NCBI GenBank assembly: GCA_029216955.1
Contig: JANAVB010003999.1
Coordinates: 5,607,803-5,671,802, forward strand
DNA length: 64,000 nucleotides
Direction of reading: 5' to 3'
DNA from: Iris pallida
Taxonomy: Eukaryota > Streptophyta > Magnoliopsida > Asparagales > Iridaceae
Every line of letters starts with the position of its first letter. The stretch's first letter is position 1. Of this stretch, positions 36,203-49,526 are shown piece by piece. Below the pieces are notes generated by a model that was not told the DNA's origin, did not search any database, and saw nothing but the letters and a program-made list of their open reading frames with translations. Position numbers and translations under genes: made by a program.

Positions 36203-37960
36203 TATAATGCCCCGCTCCGCACGGTACATTATGATGAGTCGTTGACTCGAAGAGTTGCGTTGACCCGATGAAGTATCGATGCGAATCGATGCAAGAGTTA
36301 CGTTGGCCAAAGGTAAGCTTTGAGTCGGTTGGAATCTATGAATCGAATCGATGCAAAGGATAAGTCCCATTTGAGCAAGTGCTGATTTAGTTGACCTGGT
36401 GTGCAGGCTATGCTTTTACGCTGGACGATAAAAGGTCCGCGAAACCAAATCGTGGCCTTGCAACGGATTGTGGCATGGGTACGATAGGACAAATCAACCG
36501 AGTAGTTCAAAGGAATGGCTAAGTCCAAGAGTTAGCTATGCGACCAAGTTATGGAAGCGAGCCACTTCAATCGGCAAAACGACAAGGCGTATCGGCTTAA
36601 GGTGGGCGGGTTCTTGACTCTCTCTCTCTATTCCTTCACGTCTAATAAAACATATCATTGTATGTGTAAGATGTTATCGAGTTAGCGAGCGTGGCTCGGC
36701 GATGAAAGGTCCAAGTATGTGTCGAACACTAAGATAGAACATTGAACATTGAACCATTGAAGCGACGTGCATCAAGTGCATGGGTCGCGGTAGGGCGGTG
36801 ATGGTAGAACATTGAAAGACAATATCGAGATGTGCATCACGTGCACGCCTCCGAGAACATTGAACACTAGGCGTAGAACATTGATTACGGCGCTGAACGT
36901 GCCCTCGTGCACGGAAGCTAAGGAATAACTAAGTAACTACGGAACTAGGCTTTGAGAATGACTTACGAATGGTACGCGTTGAATATGAGTATGAGATGAC
37001 TAAGCCGTTGGGCGTCGTGCATCAATATGGATGTGTTGGGGCATAACGCCGACGGAGCTTGACATAGGGATGGTGGATTATGTTTATGAGACGCGAATAT
37101 GTTTATGGTGCGAGACTATGTTTATGGAACGGAGGATTGGTTGGAACGATATAATTTGTATGCTATGGTACGTATTGCATGGTCAATGGACTCGGATTGC
37201 CCGTGCACGGGTGCGGCTTCCCTCGGACGGTTACGACCGGGGCACCGGGACCGTTCGGCCTAGGAGGGAATTATGTGTGGTATTTATGGTGCACATCATT
37301 CGGACGGATTGCGACCGTCCAGTGCTGTGATAAGCTATGATATCCGTAAGTTTGGGATCCTTCGGATATTGGACTAGCAACCCGTATCGAAGTGATCGTA
37401 GGTTTACACATAAGAGATGCCAAGTCCATTACGGTGCGAAACACCGTGACCTTCATATAGATAGGGCCGGTGGGCTGAGATATTGAGTTGGGTGCAGGCG
37501 CAGGGCCTGCGACCCTTAAGCATTGTCTAAGTTTATGATTGGTTGGTAGCGTGAATGGTATGATCTCTTACGTAAAGTTCTAACCATTGCACGCAGGCAA
37601 AATGGGACGGGATGAGCACGAATCACTATGTTTATGTCCAGATTATGTCTAACTGTATCTGCTGCAGGAACACGATGTTGGACACATTTACATTAAGTTG
37701 CTATGCATTGGATGTTGCCATGAAATTGATCCTAAGGCTAAATAGAAAGATCACGAATTAAGATGCATGTCCACTAATATATACTTAGTGTTTGGTTTGG
37801 GTGCGAGCGGGTCTTGATCAGTGCGAAGCGAGGACGAAAGCACTAATCCCCTACTAGTTTATGTGCAGGTTCAGGTTATGATCAGCTCGGGACGGGGCTT
37901 AGCTTGGACGCGCCGAGGCATGGAGTCCTTAGCGTTTCAAGAGGAGCTACCGCATAGGCG
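36203..37960 (+). repeat. Element B left LTR, first part
   Basis: It is collinear with 55574-56649 and 59611-59810, apart from a 486-bp segment (36428-36913) present only here. Short ACG repeats border that segment, so the right LTR probably lost it by deletion. The first bases read TA instead of TG, a point change at the LTR start. Confidence 0.88.
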
Positions 37961-38813
37961 TGTTTGCAAAAACAAAAGTTGTTCTTTATTTCACAAACTT
38001 TGTAAGAAGATTACAATAGAATTCTGGGAAAGTACAACTATAGGAATCCGATCTAAAGACGATCGCTTTATCCCTTGGACGATGTGAACTTTGAAGACGG
38101 TAGCCTCTGAAGAATGCAGCAGCACTTTGGCAAGAACTCCTGATCTCTGGTGATAACTTGAATGATCTCTGATCTGATCTGGCCTTGATAATGAAGGAAT
38201 TGAAACTCTATTTATAGAGTTCTGGAAATAACTAATTTTTAGTTATTCTGGATTGTGCAGGATGGATTGCGCAGACATTGGACTGCGCAAGCAGCGAACT
38301 GCGCTGGCAGTTACTCGATCGTGGACCAACTGTATGAGACGCGTGGCATTGTTTGATTGAAATGCGCTTGGTCGTGTACAGACGATTGCCACGTGGTGAG
38401 CAATTGATAGCATGTAGGCCACGTGTAAATTGTCAGTTGTCTTGATGGAGTGCGACACTTGAATTGCGCTGGCTTCAGACTGCGCTGAGATTGAACTGCG
38501 CTGCAGGGAGTCTGGCAGATTGAACTTCGATTGGGCTGGTAGCTTGCGCTGCATGTACAGCTATCCTTGAGCGTTGTGCTGCACGATAAACGAACAGTTT
38601 CCTCGTTCTTCGGACTGTCAGCTGTCAGAAGATCTGATTTTGTCAGATAATGATGACGTTGCCACGTCAGCTAGCGCGCTTGGATGTGTGCGCAATTCAG
38701 CTTGCGCACTTGAATTGTTGCGCAATCTGTTTCCTGCGCAGTTCACTTGAAGGATGCACAATTTGATTTTCATGACTTCTTTGATGGGTGCAACTTGATT
38801 TTTAGGACCTACA
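37961..38813 (-). repeat. Element C LTR, minus orientation, with adjacent polypurine tract
   Basis: This is the reverse complement of the 855-bp LTRs at 49907 and 50770. It carries a minus-strand TATA box (TATAAATAG, 38208-38216) and an AATAAAG signal near 37990. Directly inside it, the minus strand reads TTTGAAGGGGGTCT (38814-38827), a good polypurine tract. This marks it as a 3' LTR of a minus-oriented element. Confidence 0.85.
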
Positions 38814-38978
38814 AGACCCCCTTCAAAGTTTTCGAAATTTGAAAATATTCAAAGTTTCGAAATACTTTGAATTTCGACTTTAAAATCAAGTTGCGCAAGT
38901 GATGCCTTGACTGCGCGTTTGGAGGAATCAGCTCCTAATTTCTCGGCGCAATCTGAGTTGACTGTTACTTTTGAAAAA

Positions 38979-38988
38979 CTATAAATAG
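38979..38988 (+). promoter_or_regulatory. TATA box of the PMD gene in C
   Basis: CTATAAATAG lies about 105 bp upstream of the ATG at 39093 and outside the LTR. The captured gene therefore has its own core promoter, divergent from the LTR promoter. Confidence 0.6.
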
Positions 38989-39092
38989 TTCTCATTCTTC
39001 TTTCTGTCATTCTTTACTTGTTTCCATTTGTTCGAGAGAGAAAAAGCTCCTGTGCCATCTTCGACTCTTCTCCTTCTCCTCCGTTGACATCA

Positions 39093-42000
39093 ATGGCCCC
39101 CAAACGTTCAGCCGCCGAGAAGGGCAAAGCCCCCGCTGAGTCTTCGACTCGGGCTGCGCCCCGGATTTCTCGTCACGAATTCGGTCACCCTGTGCTGCAA
39201 GGTAGTCGATGAACTTTGATCAAAAACACCCTTTTTAGGGTTCTTTGACATTGTCGAATCTCTTTTTAGAGATTTGATGGAATTGCGCCACCCTGTTTAG
39301 GGTTTTGGTTGCACGAACACAATAGTTTTCATTTTTATGAAAACTGTTTTCTTGCGCAATCGGTGGAAAGCGCTGGCAAATATTCAGCGCAATCTACCGA
39401 TTTGCGCAAGTCTGTCCAGCGCAAACTGATGCTTTGCGCAAGTTGCTCAGCGCAATCTGATGACGTGCGCAAGTAGATGTATTGGCGCAACTGGATATTT
39501 TGCGCATGTAGACTGCATTAGTGCAATCTGATGCCATGCACATAGCGCAATCTGATGCTTGCGCAATTTGCTAATCTTTTGAACAGAATCTTTGATTTTA
39601 CATGTACTGAATTCTGTCTCTTTGTTTGATGCAGTTATTCTCAGGGAAGATCCAGAATATGAGATCTTTACATGGACTCTGGCTGAACCCGAATTTAAGG
39701 AGGATCTGTCCCATGTGATATTTCCTCAGTATGCCCTGCCATCTTCCCGACAGGCCATTCTAACAGTACAGGACAATGAGACATTGCTAAGTCTGATGAA
39801 CGGGCAGCCTTTGCAAACTGCTGACGCCGTTACTCATAAGAAGCCTCTGTTTCTGTTTGGTGAGGCTCTTGATAAGAGTTCTCAGCCAAGGCCTCGAGTT
39901 GAACAAAGACTCTTTCAGAGAGGCGAGAAAAGGATACTGTTACCGGACATGTCCAGATGCCTCCCCCTATCTTGCTATGCTCATGCGAGCTATCCCAGGA
40001 GAATGGACTGGGATATTACTCCTCTCCAGCAAGCCAGAACAGGAAACATTTGCGTGAAGAAGGGGCCGAATAACAAGGATATGTTCTATAGCTCCTCTGA
40101 GCGTCACAGCTCCTTGCTCAGAGGATTGAAGCCCGGCTGCATTCCACCGGAGAACTCCTCCCTGCTGCTGCCAGTTAGAACACCGATCTTTGCGAATGAA
40201 TTTGCGAAGGTTGAGGAAAGATATCCGGATCATGACATCCGATTGACAGGTCTGGTGAATCCAGATAACAAAAGATGGAACTGCATAGCCAATTGGATAT
40301 TGGCTCAGTTCGAAGAGAAGCTCAAGGAGATTGAGCTGTACCAGGCGGTATACTCTACCGTATACGGATTCCACCCCAACCCTCATCTGTTTCTCGCATT
40401 GGCTGTCACGCCCCAGAACCAGAATACTGGAGAGCGGGGGCAGACATAGCCAGCTACGTATAATGAAATGGAATCCACTCCACTATACGGTCACGGCTGG
40501 TCACGGCTGTCTAGATATATGAGGGTTTATCTACAAGCCATCAGTCTCTTAGGGTCAATAACAAGCCTAGTGTCTCAATCACAAGCAAGTAAATAGAGTT
40601 ACAAGATGTAAGATCACCAAATATACAATAGTAAGGCGTCCCAAACATTACATATCCAGCTGATCATGAAGCTAGTCGTTACAAAATGTGAGGACTAGCA
40701 AGAGTTTTAGTCATACATGATCAACCCTAGGTTGCCAATCATGTTACAGCCCGTAGGCAGACAGTAAGTAAAAATGTACACGAGCTAACACTTGCTCGGC
40801 GGCTAAACGCCTCAAAAAAATAATTTTACAATAGAGTGGGAGAGCAAAAATAAATCCACTCGTTGCCCTGGTTACGCCTGGTGTTCACCATCGGGCTGCA
40901 AAGTCGGTGGATCCCTTGGAGCTGCTCTGGTATCTGGCCATACAAAACCAGCTGGGTCAGATCCCAGAAAGAGCAAGTGCCACAAAGGAGGCTTCACTTA
41001 GGAACTAAAACCAGCAATTAGCACAAGAGTACAATTATAAATAAAAGACAGAAAATATGGAAAGCATGACGGGTGATATACGATGAGATAACCATGGAAT
41101 TATTCAGATAAGCAGGTTACAACCCGTAAACCAAACAAAGACCGGGGTTGTAACCCTTCGTCTGAACCGAACTTGGTTTTTCCCACCATTTATCGGCAAG
41201 ATAAGAAAACAGGTCATGTAATAATCTTGTACAGGATCAAGACAAGAATAGACTGGTAAACTTCATCCAACATTTCACGGCCAAGCAATTAGTACGGCTC
41301 GATACTTTAACTAACTAGGGTTATCACAAGCCTAATTACTAACAAGATGCAGCGAGATTATTCCACAGCCACAAGCCCTACAGACCATCCAGGTTATCCG
41401 GACGCAATTTGAGTTGAATTCAAGTGGGTACATCGTCCAGGAAGCGCATGTACCCTTAGGTGACTTAGAGGGTGCAACACATGACAGTGTGCTGGAAATG
41501 TGCCCTACTCGACGGCAGGCTACAGATCCCAAGTGGGGCGCCCAGATAACGGGATTGCCTGTAGCTGGAAAATCTCTTCATGACTACTGGATTATTCTAG
41601 TGATTAGCCTTAGTCGATTTCAGTGGGTGCCCCTGACCGTGGTACTCAGGGGTCCCCGTCCTAGACATGATGCAAGACAAGACGGGTTCATTTGTACAAG
41701 CACAATCGTCCACGGTGTCCAGGTCATTCAATCATGTCATGTCGTGTTAGCCGTCGCAACAGCATTCGAGATATACCGTGTCAGGTTCATCATGTCAAGA
41801 GTGCGCCACGTCGGGCCACTATCAAGAATTATCAGGTCAAGTTATCATGTCAAATTTGTCAGGTCAAGTTATCATGTCGGGAGTGCATCATGGCGGGTCA
41901 CTATCAAGTCATGCCATTATCAAGGAGGGAAGAAACTTGAGCAATTAAAATAATAATATAATATAAAATATATATTCTTGAAGCCAAGGAGAAACTCTAC

Positions 42001-45000
42001 AACTTTCATGTTGGGAGTGGGAAAAAATTCTGACCACAATTCACGCAAATAAGACATTTAAATAATCAAAGTGGGACCCATGTGGTCCAAAAGTGGGAGA
42101 ACAAATATGCGGTCAAAGAGAGTGGGAGGCCACCCATGCGGCCAATATAACAAAGAGGGCATGAAATCAAGTAAGACAAAAGATAGTGGGACCCGCAATA
42201 ATTGCAAGCTCCCATTTCAGCAAGCAAGTCAACTAAAAGAAGCTATGTGGGACCCCCACAATTAATGCAATAAGAAAAGGTTCACGTGAGCTACCTAATT
42301 AAGGGTTCACGTGACCAAAATATTAGATAGTGGAGGGGAGGGAGCCTATGCGGCTCACCTTAGAATTCATGCAAAAATACAACATGCAAATAATAATAAT
42401 ATTTAATGGCCAAAGGCTATGCGGCTCTGCATTAAGCAATTATTAATGATGTAAATATCCATGCGGCTCACCCTCACATCGCTTGCATGGAAGTACAAAC
42501 AATGGCCATGCGGTTGATGCCAAGGAAGGACATTTAAAGCATTAAATACAATTCTTTAAGCCTTAATTGCATAAAGCTTTAAGTAATAAAGTAGGATCTT
42601 AAATGCAAATAAAGCATTAAATGAATAAGTAGGGTCTTAAATGTAAATAGAGCATTAAATGATCAAAGCCTCTGCGGCTAACTTTTCTTGAAAGGTGTAT
42701 TAAGTAATTATTATAATTATAGGGCTTAAGGTGCATAAAAGCACTCAATATAATACTTAAGTTCTTAAACGCATAAAGTGATGCATTTAATGCATGGATC
42801 CAGGTCCCTGCGGCTCTAAGGGCATTATTTAATGCTTAAAAAAAATGGATATGGAAAGACATGTACTAGTTAATGCTAATAATTGCATTCAGTAGCCTAT
42901 GCGGCTCCAAGGCATTAATACCTTGTTAATGCATGAACAATGCATTAATAATACTTAAATGCATTCTTGGAAGGCATGCGGTGAATGCCACATGGGTGTC
43001 TTCATGCGGCTGATAGTTGGAGTGGCCTATGCGGCTCACTGAATATATATTAGGAAAAATGCATGCAAAATGCTTTCAAGGAAAAGAATGCATTAAATGC
43101 TCTTTTCAAGCCTATGCGGCTAGCTTCTTGCATGCATTTATTACTTCACTTCATGCGGCTAAGGCTTCCTCAAGTGGCCCAAAATTTTAGGGCCAGCAAG
43201 TACATGCGGATCCAACCATTAATAAATTCATGCGGCTCATCACTACATTATGTGCACACTATTGCAAGCTGTACGTGGCAAATAATTATTAGGCCTTGCC
43301 CAAATTACTGTGCTTGCTATTAAGTGCCATCATGCCAGAAAATAATTAATGCTGCCATGCCCATGCGGCTAGGCAAAACTCCTGCGGCCAAAATAAATGC
43401 AAGCCAGCAACATTTTGTTGCCAACTGAGAAGAAGTTCATGGAAAATACCATGGCTTCTCCACACCACCCAATTTCCCACAGGAGTCCAAATTTGGACTT
43501 CCATAGGTCAAAATGGGGTAGAACGAAATTCTCTACAACATGGAACCATCAACTAGCAAAAATATGCAAGTGTGATGGATCAAAAGTCCTGAGAACCAAA
43601 AATACCACAAAGCTAGATCTACAAAAATTTAACCATGGAAATGAAAAATGACAAGTACTAAAGTGGGTTAGAAACACATGAGGAAGACAATGGAACAATA
43701 AAAATGGGGTTCCTCTATGAAGCAAGATGCACTTGCCTAAGCTCTCCCTCTCTCCTGGTAGGTGGAGAAGTAAAGATGGAGAAGAAGAAATGAGTAATGA
43801 GTAATAATGGAAGAGAGAGAGTGGGATAGATATTTATGGTGGGAGTGGTGGTAGGTGGGAGTGGTTCTCCACATAAAACCCAACCAAGCCAAACCCACTA
43901 AACCGAACCAAACCAAGCCAATGCCATGCCATGATGAACCATGCAAATGCAATATGCAAAAATAAAAAATAAAAATCCAAGGCTAACTAATTATGACAAA
44001 CCAAAAATACGAGCCCGAAATACGTACACGTATTTCCAATACGTAATGCGGACTACGGGCATCACATTGGCGGAGAGGTACAACTTTAGGACAGGGACTT
44101 TCATGACGCCCTGTGGAGAGATTGGACTGGCTCTTCATGAGATGAAGTATATCTCGAGCTTGCCAATGGGGGAATTCCCCTATGAAGAATTTGTTCCAAC
44201 CAATGACGAGTTGGACCGACTTCGTCGGGAGAATGCTGATATGATGGCCGTTTTTGAAGAACTGTTGTGCCACTATAAGATTTGCTCCATGTATTACACG
44301 AGTGGTTCCTCTGGCACTTGCTACTCGACAAAGTGGTTGTCCTATCTCTTCCTTAACCACATCATGGAGAAGAAGACTGAGGAGCACGATAAGTGCAACC
44401 CTAACTTCTTCAGACCACTCAGCCATAGTGAGGTGATAGGATTGATGGAGGAAAACAAGGAGATGGACATCAAGGTTGATGATGAACTTCAATATCCTCC
44501 TTTCAAGACAGGAGATATTATTGAAAGTTTCATGAGAATGGGCTATAGGCCCATGTCAAAGGAAGCCCAGCTGGCGGGTTTCCTCACCTACTGGCTCTGA
44601 CGATTCGTCGTCCCTGGAGCGAGCGCCGTAGATCGCTTCCATCGCGGCGTGCTCTTTGCTGCCGTCCGTTTAGTCTTTGGCTATCGGATGGATCTTTTGT
44701 CGGCAATGACCTGCCGAGTAGACGCTGGTCTCCGCCTGTTTGTAGATTCAATGCTCAAAGGAAAAGACGAGAAAGGGAACTTCCCTCGGCTGGAGCTTCC
44801 CTATACTTATTTGTTCGGATGGTTGCTTCTGCACTATCCTTCATTGATGAACCCCGATATGGGGGCGGTCAGCGGAAGCTTCTTGCGGAGATTCTCCAAG
44901 AGTAAATGGATATACACCAGTCTAAGAGATTGCAGACGTGCTCTGAATCTCGGGAAGGGGTGGAATTTCTACTGTATTCCCCCTCCAACTGGCTATGAAC

Positions 45001-46982
45001 ATATGTCTACAAATCTGGTTGATCTTGGGAGGCAGCCTTTGGGTCGTGCAGTATTTGATTGGCTGAAGACAATCAGGCCGTCGCACCTGATTTACAGATT
45101 TGAAGATGAATGTTATTTGGAGCCATATCTGCCCAGCCGCTTTGTCCGTCAATTCGGCTACGACCAGTTTTATGTAGGCAACGCCATCACGTGCCTACAA
45201 GGAAAAGGCTATCTGATTGATGGAGCCCGGGCATGGGCTTATTATAATGCTCGAGACACAAGAACAATGTTCTCGATGCCGACGAAGAGCGACCATGGCC
45301 CGCGGATGCTGTACACATATTCAATCTTCTACACATCGGCGAATACCTTTGCCGAGAACTTTAGTCTCGCCGACAGCTTTGCAACAGCGACCAGATTGAA
45401 GAAAGGAGCAACTGTTGTGTTGGCTCCTGGCAACGAGGAAGAGCGTTAACCGGCTGATGCACCGTTGGAAGCTTCAAGGGAAGCCAACTTCCCGGAAGAA
45501 GTCAACGAACCATTGCGGATCTCTTTGAAAGTTGTCAAATCTCCAGCCAAGGAGAGGAAGAGGAGGATAGATGAACCTTCTTCTCCGGTTGCGAAGAAGA
45601 AGCTTATCTTGGAATCATCAGAAAGGGTCACGACCCGATCACAATCTCGGCAGCAGGCCGAGTCAATTCAAAGAGAAGAGGCGGCGACCCCGACCTCTAT
45701 CCAAAGACAAGACAATGTTATAGATGTAGAGAGTCCAGAGAGACCTCTACATAGAAAGAAAATAGTCTTCCGGAGAAAGAAGGTAGTCACTCCTCGACCT
45801 ATGTCATCGGTCGTGGCTAGTGCTATTGCTGGAGTTACAATATCATCTCCTACACCCGCCCCTGAACCTGAAGCTTTCAGCCCAGAGAGAAGGGATGAGG
45901 CTGTAGAAACCATGGAGGAAGCCGTGGAGAAAGAAGATGAAGTGGTGCGATCTCCTACATTTGCAGTGGAGACTACCCAGCTTCCGGCTACACCAAGAAC
46001 ACTTCGTGATGAAGAGGATCGATTAATGATCGATGCTCTGAACGACTGCGACTTCGGCCTCCAGGATGATGTGGATCCGATCGCAGCAACTGATATTGGA
46101 GCCCGAGAGGAGAGCACCAGTGATGAAGTTTCATCAGCAGAAGCTGTTGATGATACCCTGAATCCAGAGGAGGACGCTGATGTCCATGTATCCCCAGAAG
46201 CTGTTGATGACACGCTGAATCCTGAAGAGGATGTTGAGGTGCATGTGTCTCCAGAAAAGAATGCAGGTGAAGAAGTAGCACCTGAGGAAACTACTACTGC
46301 TGATCCCAAAGGTATTAAATGACATTATCAACCTTCTTTTCATAGATTAAATAGCTGACATCTACATTTTTATCCATGCAGAACTTGAATCTTCCCAGTT
46401 CCTCCCACATGCACTGATATAGTGCCAATAACGACGATAGCTAGTAGTAGCCGACATTTTTCGGGCGGCTCTGAGACAGGTAGGAGCCAGGCAGTAATGT
46501 CTGAGGCTACTTCTGCTAGGTTGGAACCTGTGCCAACAGATGACAGACTTGTCCCTGGACCTAGCAATGGTAAGATTGCCCTCACTTTTGATCCTTCTTG
46601 ATAGTTGCTAATGACAGTCAACTGATTGTGTTTGTTAAATTTTGCAGAGGAACACTTGGGAGGGGCTACTAGCTCTACCATGGCACCATTATCTAGAGAG
46701 ACCTCCACCCACATACAAGAAGCTGAACGTCCATCTGCACAGGCGTCTGCTGCTGCTTCGACGTCTATGGGAGTAGCTGCTACTCCTGGTGCTGTTGCCA
46801 CTAACAGATTCATCATCGGTTCTTTTACCAACCTTTTCTTCAATTCCCTAGGACCCTTAGTAGAGAGGATAATGGGGAGAGAAGACATTGGTTTCATAAC
46901 TGTTAGAGGTCCAACCTCCTATCTGATAGCTGCCATCCGGAATCAAGGTGATGAAGCGCAAAAAACAAAAGTTGCTATCTGA
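39093..46982 (+). pseudogene. Plant mobile domain gene carried by C, interrupted by solo LTR E
   Basis: Exons are 39093-39201 (MAPKRSAAEKGKAPA), 39635-46311 (interrupted by E, 40404-44066), 46399-46569 and 46648-46982, all joining in phase 1. Across the insertion site the frame continues in phase from ...HLFLALA to ERYNFRTGTFMTP. The domain has the PMD pattern: TFMTPCGEIGLALHEM, then SSLPMG, a long middle, and a Ser/Glu-rich tail with KRKRRID/KKK basic patches. PMD proteins (MAIN/MAIL1 type) act in nuclear gene and transposon silencing, and relatives ride in transposons. Besides E there are two in-frame stops, TGA at 44598 and TAA at 45447. A 318-bp segment is duplicated at 46982-47299. The copy is dead. 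Intron 1 (39202-39634) is rich in TGCGCAA words, like the LTRs of C. Confidence 0.8.
40404..44066 (-). mobile_element. Solo LTR E inside the PMD gene
   Basis: It is bounded by TGTCACGCCCC and GGGCATCACA and flanked by 5-bp repeats TTGGC at 40399-40403 and 44067-44071. It is the inverted relative of solo LTR D: both share the GCTCTCCAGTATTCTGG end block and a conserved block (E 43480-43560, D 57175-57260). The interior between about 42080 and 43390 is studded with CATGCGGC words. No internal coding region remains, consistent with LTR-LTR recombination. Confidence 0.9.
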
Positions 46983-47299
46983 TCGCGACGTGCTCTTTGC
47001 TGCCGTCCGTTTAGTCTTTGGCTATCGGATGGATCTTTTGTCGGCAATGACCTGCCGAGTGAACGCTGGTCTCCGCCTGTTTGTAGATTCAATGCTCAAA
47101 GGAAAAGGCGAGTAAGGGAACTTCCCTCGGCTGGAGCTTCCCTATACTTATTTGTTCGGATGGTTGCTTCTGCACTATCCTTCATTGATGAACCCCGATA
47201 TGGGGGCGGTCAGCGGAAGCTTCTTGCGGAGATTCTCCAAGAGTAAATGGATATACACCAGTCTAAGAGATTGCAGACGTGCTCTGAATCTCGGGAAGG
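46982..47299 (+). repeat. Duplicate of PMD exon segment 44641-44958
   Basis: The 318-bp copy has only a handful of substitutions and no length change. It begins at ATCGCG and ends at CGGGAAGG. It follows the stop of the last PMD exon and runs directly into the gag-like frame. Confidence 0.92.
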
Positions 47300-47309
47300 A
47301 CTCTGCTGG

Positions 47310-49526
47310 GGACGACTTTCTCCTCCGATGAGGAAGTGACAACTCAATGTGACGTTGCGTCTATCGGAAAGACGCAGAAGACGATGGTTGTAAAGGTCAA
47401 CCAGACGGCCTACGAGACGATGATCAACTCCGGGACTACTCGTCGCACTGCGACTTCTGCTAAGAGCAAAGTCTGTTCAGTGTGGACTCCAAAGTCCTCT
47501 GCACAACCCTCTGCGCAGCCTGCAGTTTCTGCTGCGCAGTCTGCTGTCTCTGCTCCCAAAACTGCTGCGCAGTCTGCTGCTACTGCCCATGCGCAGTATG
47601 CTGCTCCCCTTGCTAGTGCATAAACCACTTCCTATGCTGCTCTGGCAAAGTGCAAGACTCCTCTTCCCCTGGCGCAGTTGGCTGCAACTATGCCTGCGCA
47701 GTCCACCACTCCAGCAACCAGAGTGCAACTCAAGCACTCTGAAATCAAGACTCCTGCTGCGCAAGCTGTTGTGACAGTGGCCAAAAGGCCATCTGTCAAA
47801 ACTCATCATGCGCAACCAGCCAATGCGCCAACAGCCACTTCAACTCCTACGCAAACTGTGCCAGCGCAGTCTAAGAGGGACAGCCCTTTGGCTAATCTCT
47901 CTTCTTCTCACAGCAAAGGAAAAAACTCTGCTCCTCTTCCCAAGCACCCTATTGCTCCAGCGCAATCCACTGGGGATAGTCTTTTGACTGTTCCTCCTCC
48001 TCCTCAGAACAAAGGAAAAGGCCCGTTAGTCTTCTCTCAAACTTCCTCGTCCCACGACTTGGAAGACAACAGAGGGAAACGCTCTTTAGCTAACCCTTCC
48101 ATACAAAACAAAGGAAAATGCCCTTTGTTCTTTTCTCAGTCTTCTTCGGTTTTTACCGTGGACGATCAAACTGAACGTGCCTCGGCACCAGTCAGTACAA
48201 GAACTCTCTCAAACAAGAGTTCTTCCCTCCTTGCCAAAGGAAAGTGTACTGATCAAAGAGGTATTCTGCCTACTCCGGTAGCAGAATTCCAAGATCTCCC
48301 AACTCTCAGGATATCCCGCTCAAAACAGGAAAAATTGCTGGTGTCGCAGACAGAAACCCCTGGGGGTGAATTTGCTGATCTAAGAACTTACCTCAATAGA
48401 CCAACCTCGGCGAAACGCAAACAGCCAATGCCGAAGGTCAACCAGCATCAGAGGCAAACTTCCAGGATCAAAAATCCTGACACCTATGCTAATAAAATGA
48501 GTACTTCCCTGTACACTCAAGGGACAAAACATTTGAAGAACCGGAACCATGTTCCGAATGTTGTCAAAGAACATATCCCTCTGACTTCTTCTCGTCCCGT
48601 CATTGTTCCCGATCTCCGAGAACACCTCAAACAAAAACGGGACAACATCTCAACACCTTCAGTGCAACCACTTGGACACCATTGTAATCACAAGGTTGTC
48701 ATCAAGTGTTGCTGTCAGACAACAAAACGATCTGTCTTCGATCGTCTGAACTTTACAGACTCTGAACCTATGTCAGAAGATGAAGACGAAGTTTTGTACG
48801 CTTCTGTCAACATGACTTCCCGAGACACTGGGGGTAGGAAGTGCTTCAAGCACGGCAAGCCTCACAAGCCCAGTCAACGGTATTTAGATCTACTCCAAGA
48901 ATCTTCTGAAGAGGTATTTCGACATACCAGATCTCGAAGCCGAGATACAATCGGTCAAAGGAATCTTCTCCAAGATCCTTCTGGTCATCTTCCTCTTTCT
49001 CACTCAGGAGATGATTCTTTCTCCGACTATGATGCATACAGCGAAAGTTCTGAACAGACAGTGTCCTCCACTGTACCCAGAGAAGTGACAGCTTATGTTG
49101 TCACTGAAGACCCAGATGCTTCCAGTTCAGCTAGTCAAGAACAACGAATAGCTGCACTAGAAGACAAGTTGAAGACCATGGCTGAAATGGTTGCAAGTAT
49201 GCATTCTATCATTGTGGCCCAACATACAGTACCACCGACTGTACCTGCTGCAAATCCTGAGATCATAGCATCGTCGGTGCCTGTTAATGCAGGGCTGGGG
49301 GTAGCATCTCCTCAAATACCCCCTGTACAGATTCAACCTACACCCAGTCAGTCAGGTGCTGGGGGTAGTGCTTACCACGCTGTTCCTCCACCTAACACTC
49401 TGATTCAGCCTGCTCCTTCTACATCATTGGAGGATGCTAATGAAGCTGTCAAACTCCTGCGCACTCAATTCGAGGCCTTCAAAGAGAAGGACAATTTACA
49501 GAGGTTGGGGATCAAACAACCCTATC
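47310..49526 (+). pseudogene. Gag-like fragment of a Ty3-type element in C
   Basis: One frame runs from about 47300 to 49526 with a single TAA at 47621. It encodes a Ser/Pro/Gln/Ala-rich, low-complexity protein. It contains KRSVFDRLNF (about 48727-48756), a motif often seen in polyproteins of plant Ty3 elements, and a coiled-coil EQRIAALEDKLKTMAEMVA. Near its end is FEAFKEKDNLQRLGIKQPYP, after which it is cut by the partial LTR at 49527. Protease, RT and integrase are missing. The assignment to gag is by composition and these motifs only. Confidence 0.5.
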
